Below are positions 5,386 to 5,469 of a DNA stretch of 5,469 nt, one piece after another. The position numbers and the translations under genes were made by a program. The notes below the pieces were generated by a model, which did not search any database, had not been told where the DNA came from, and saw only the letters and a program-made list of their open reading frames with translations. Origin of the DNA: Clostridiaceae bacterium (GTDB taxonomy: Bacteria; Bacillota; Clostridia; Lutisporales; Lutisporaceae); NCBI GenBank assembly GCA_028697435.1, contig JAQVFD010000159.1, positions 1-5,469 of the forward strand, given 5' to 3'. Numbering within the stretch: the first letter of the stretch is position 1; each line of letters opens with the position of its first letter.

Positions 5386-5469
5386 TGTAAATAAGATAAC
5401 CAAATGAAAGTTTGAAGCGTAGGTAACTGCGCTGAGAACAGTCAGAATTCTTTTGAGTTAGGGCAAACA

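Larger units (their letters stand above)
5164..5469 (+). other. rRNA operon leader (5' external spacer), cut by the window edge
   Basis: This stretch holds no credible ORF. It contains several stable elements in order: a 7-bp hairpin (5164-5170 with 5178-5184, one G-U pair); a GAAA-loop hairpin (5194-5201 with 5206-5212, one bulged A); a 16-bp tandem repeat; a long multi-part stem; a boxA-like site; and a GTAA-loop hairpin (AGCGTAG 5416-5422 with CTGCGCT 5427-5433). The ending resembles the sequence just before 16S rRNA in clostridia and bacilli as I recall it, including a run near 5446-5457. The start of 16S rRNA itself is not inside the window, so the identification rests on the leader. Confidence 0.75.

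Overview
The window looks like chromosomal DNA of a low-GC Gram-positive anaerobe, most likely a member of the Clostridia. The evidence is AT-rich intergenic DNA, strong GGAGG-type Shine-Dalgarno (SD) sites, frequent TTG starts, a DUF1836 gene (a Firmicutes family), and a right end that reads like a clostridial/bacillar rRNA operon leader. I cannot name the species. No CRISPR array, tRNA, transposase or phage gene is visible.

Layout. Bases 1-227 are non-coding: a long imperfect inverted repeat at 4-70, a short direct/inverted repeat, and a sigma-A-like promoter. A possible 15-codon leader ORF (228-275) overlaps the TTG start of a TauE/SafE-family membrane transporter gene (272-1006). Glutamate racemase murI (1104-1859) follows with its own promoter. 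A 128-base gap with two clean hairpins leads to a GNAT-type acetyltransferase gene (1988-2809) and a rhomboid-fold membrane protein gene (2839-3633), probably co-transcribed. The rhomboid lacks the visible catalytic Ser and His and carries a C-terminal zinc-ribbon-like tail. A perfect 12-bp stem at 3627-3654 holds both stop codons of the convergent pair rhomboid / DUF1836 and is probably a two-way terminator. The DUF1836 gene (3648-4238, minus strand) is divergent from a PAQR/hemolysin III gene, trhA (4443-5093). The last 376 bases hold no gene: a strong promoter at 5128-5156, then a long structured leader with a boxA-like site. The leader runs off the right edge, where 16S rRNA would be expected just outside the window.

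How the genes relate. murI supplies D-glutamate for peptidoglycan. The transporter, the rhomboid-like protein and TrhA are membrane proteins with no clear shared pathway. The GNAT and rhomboid-like genes are the only pair whose spacing suggests co-expression. Overall this is an ordinary housekeeping neighbourhood. The points most worth a second look are the leader ORF overlapping the transporter start, the pseudo-rhomboid with a zinc-ribbon tail, the structured murI-GNAT gap, and a 16-bp tandem duplication in the rRNA leader that allows two alternative helices.
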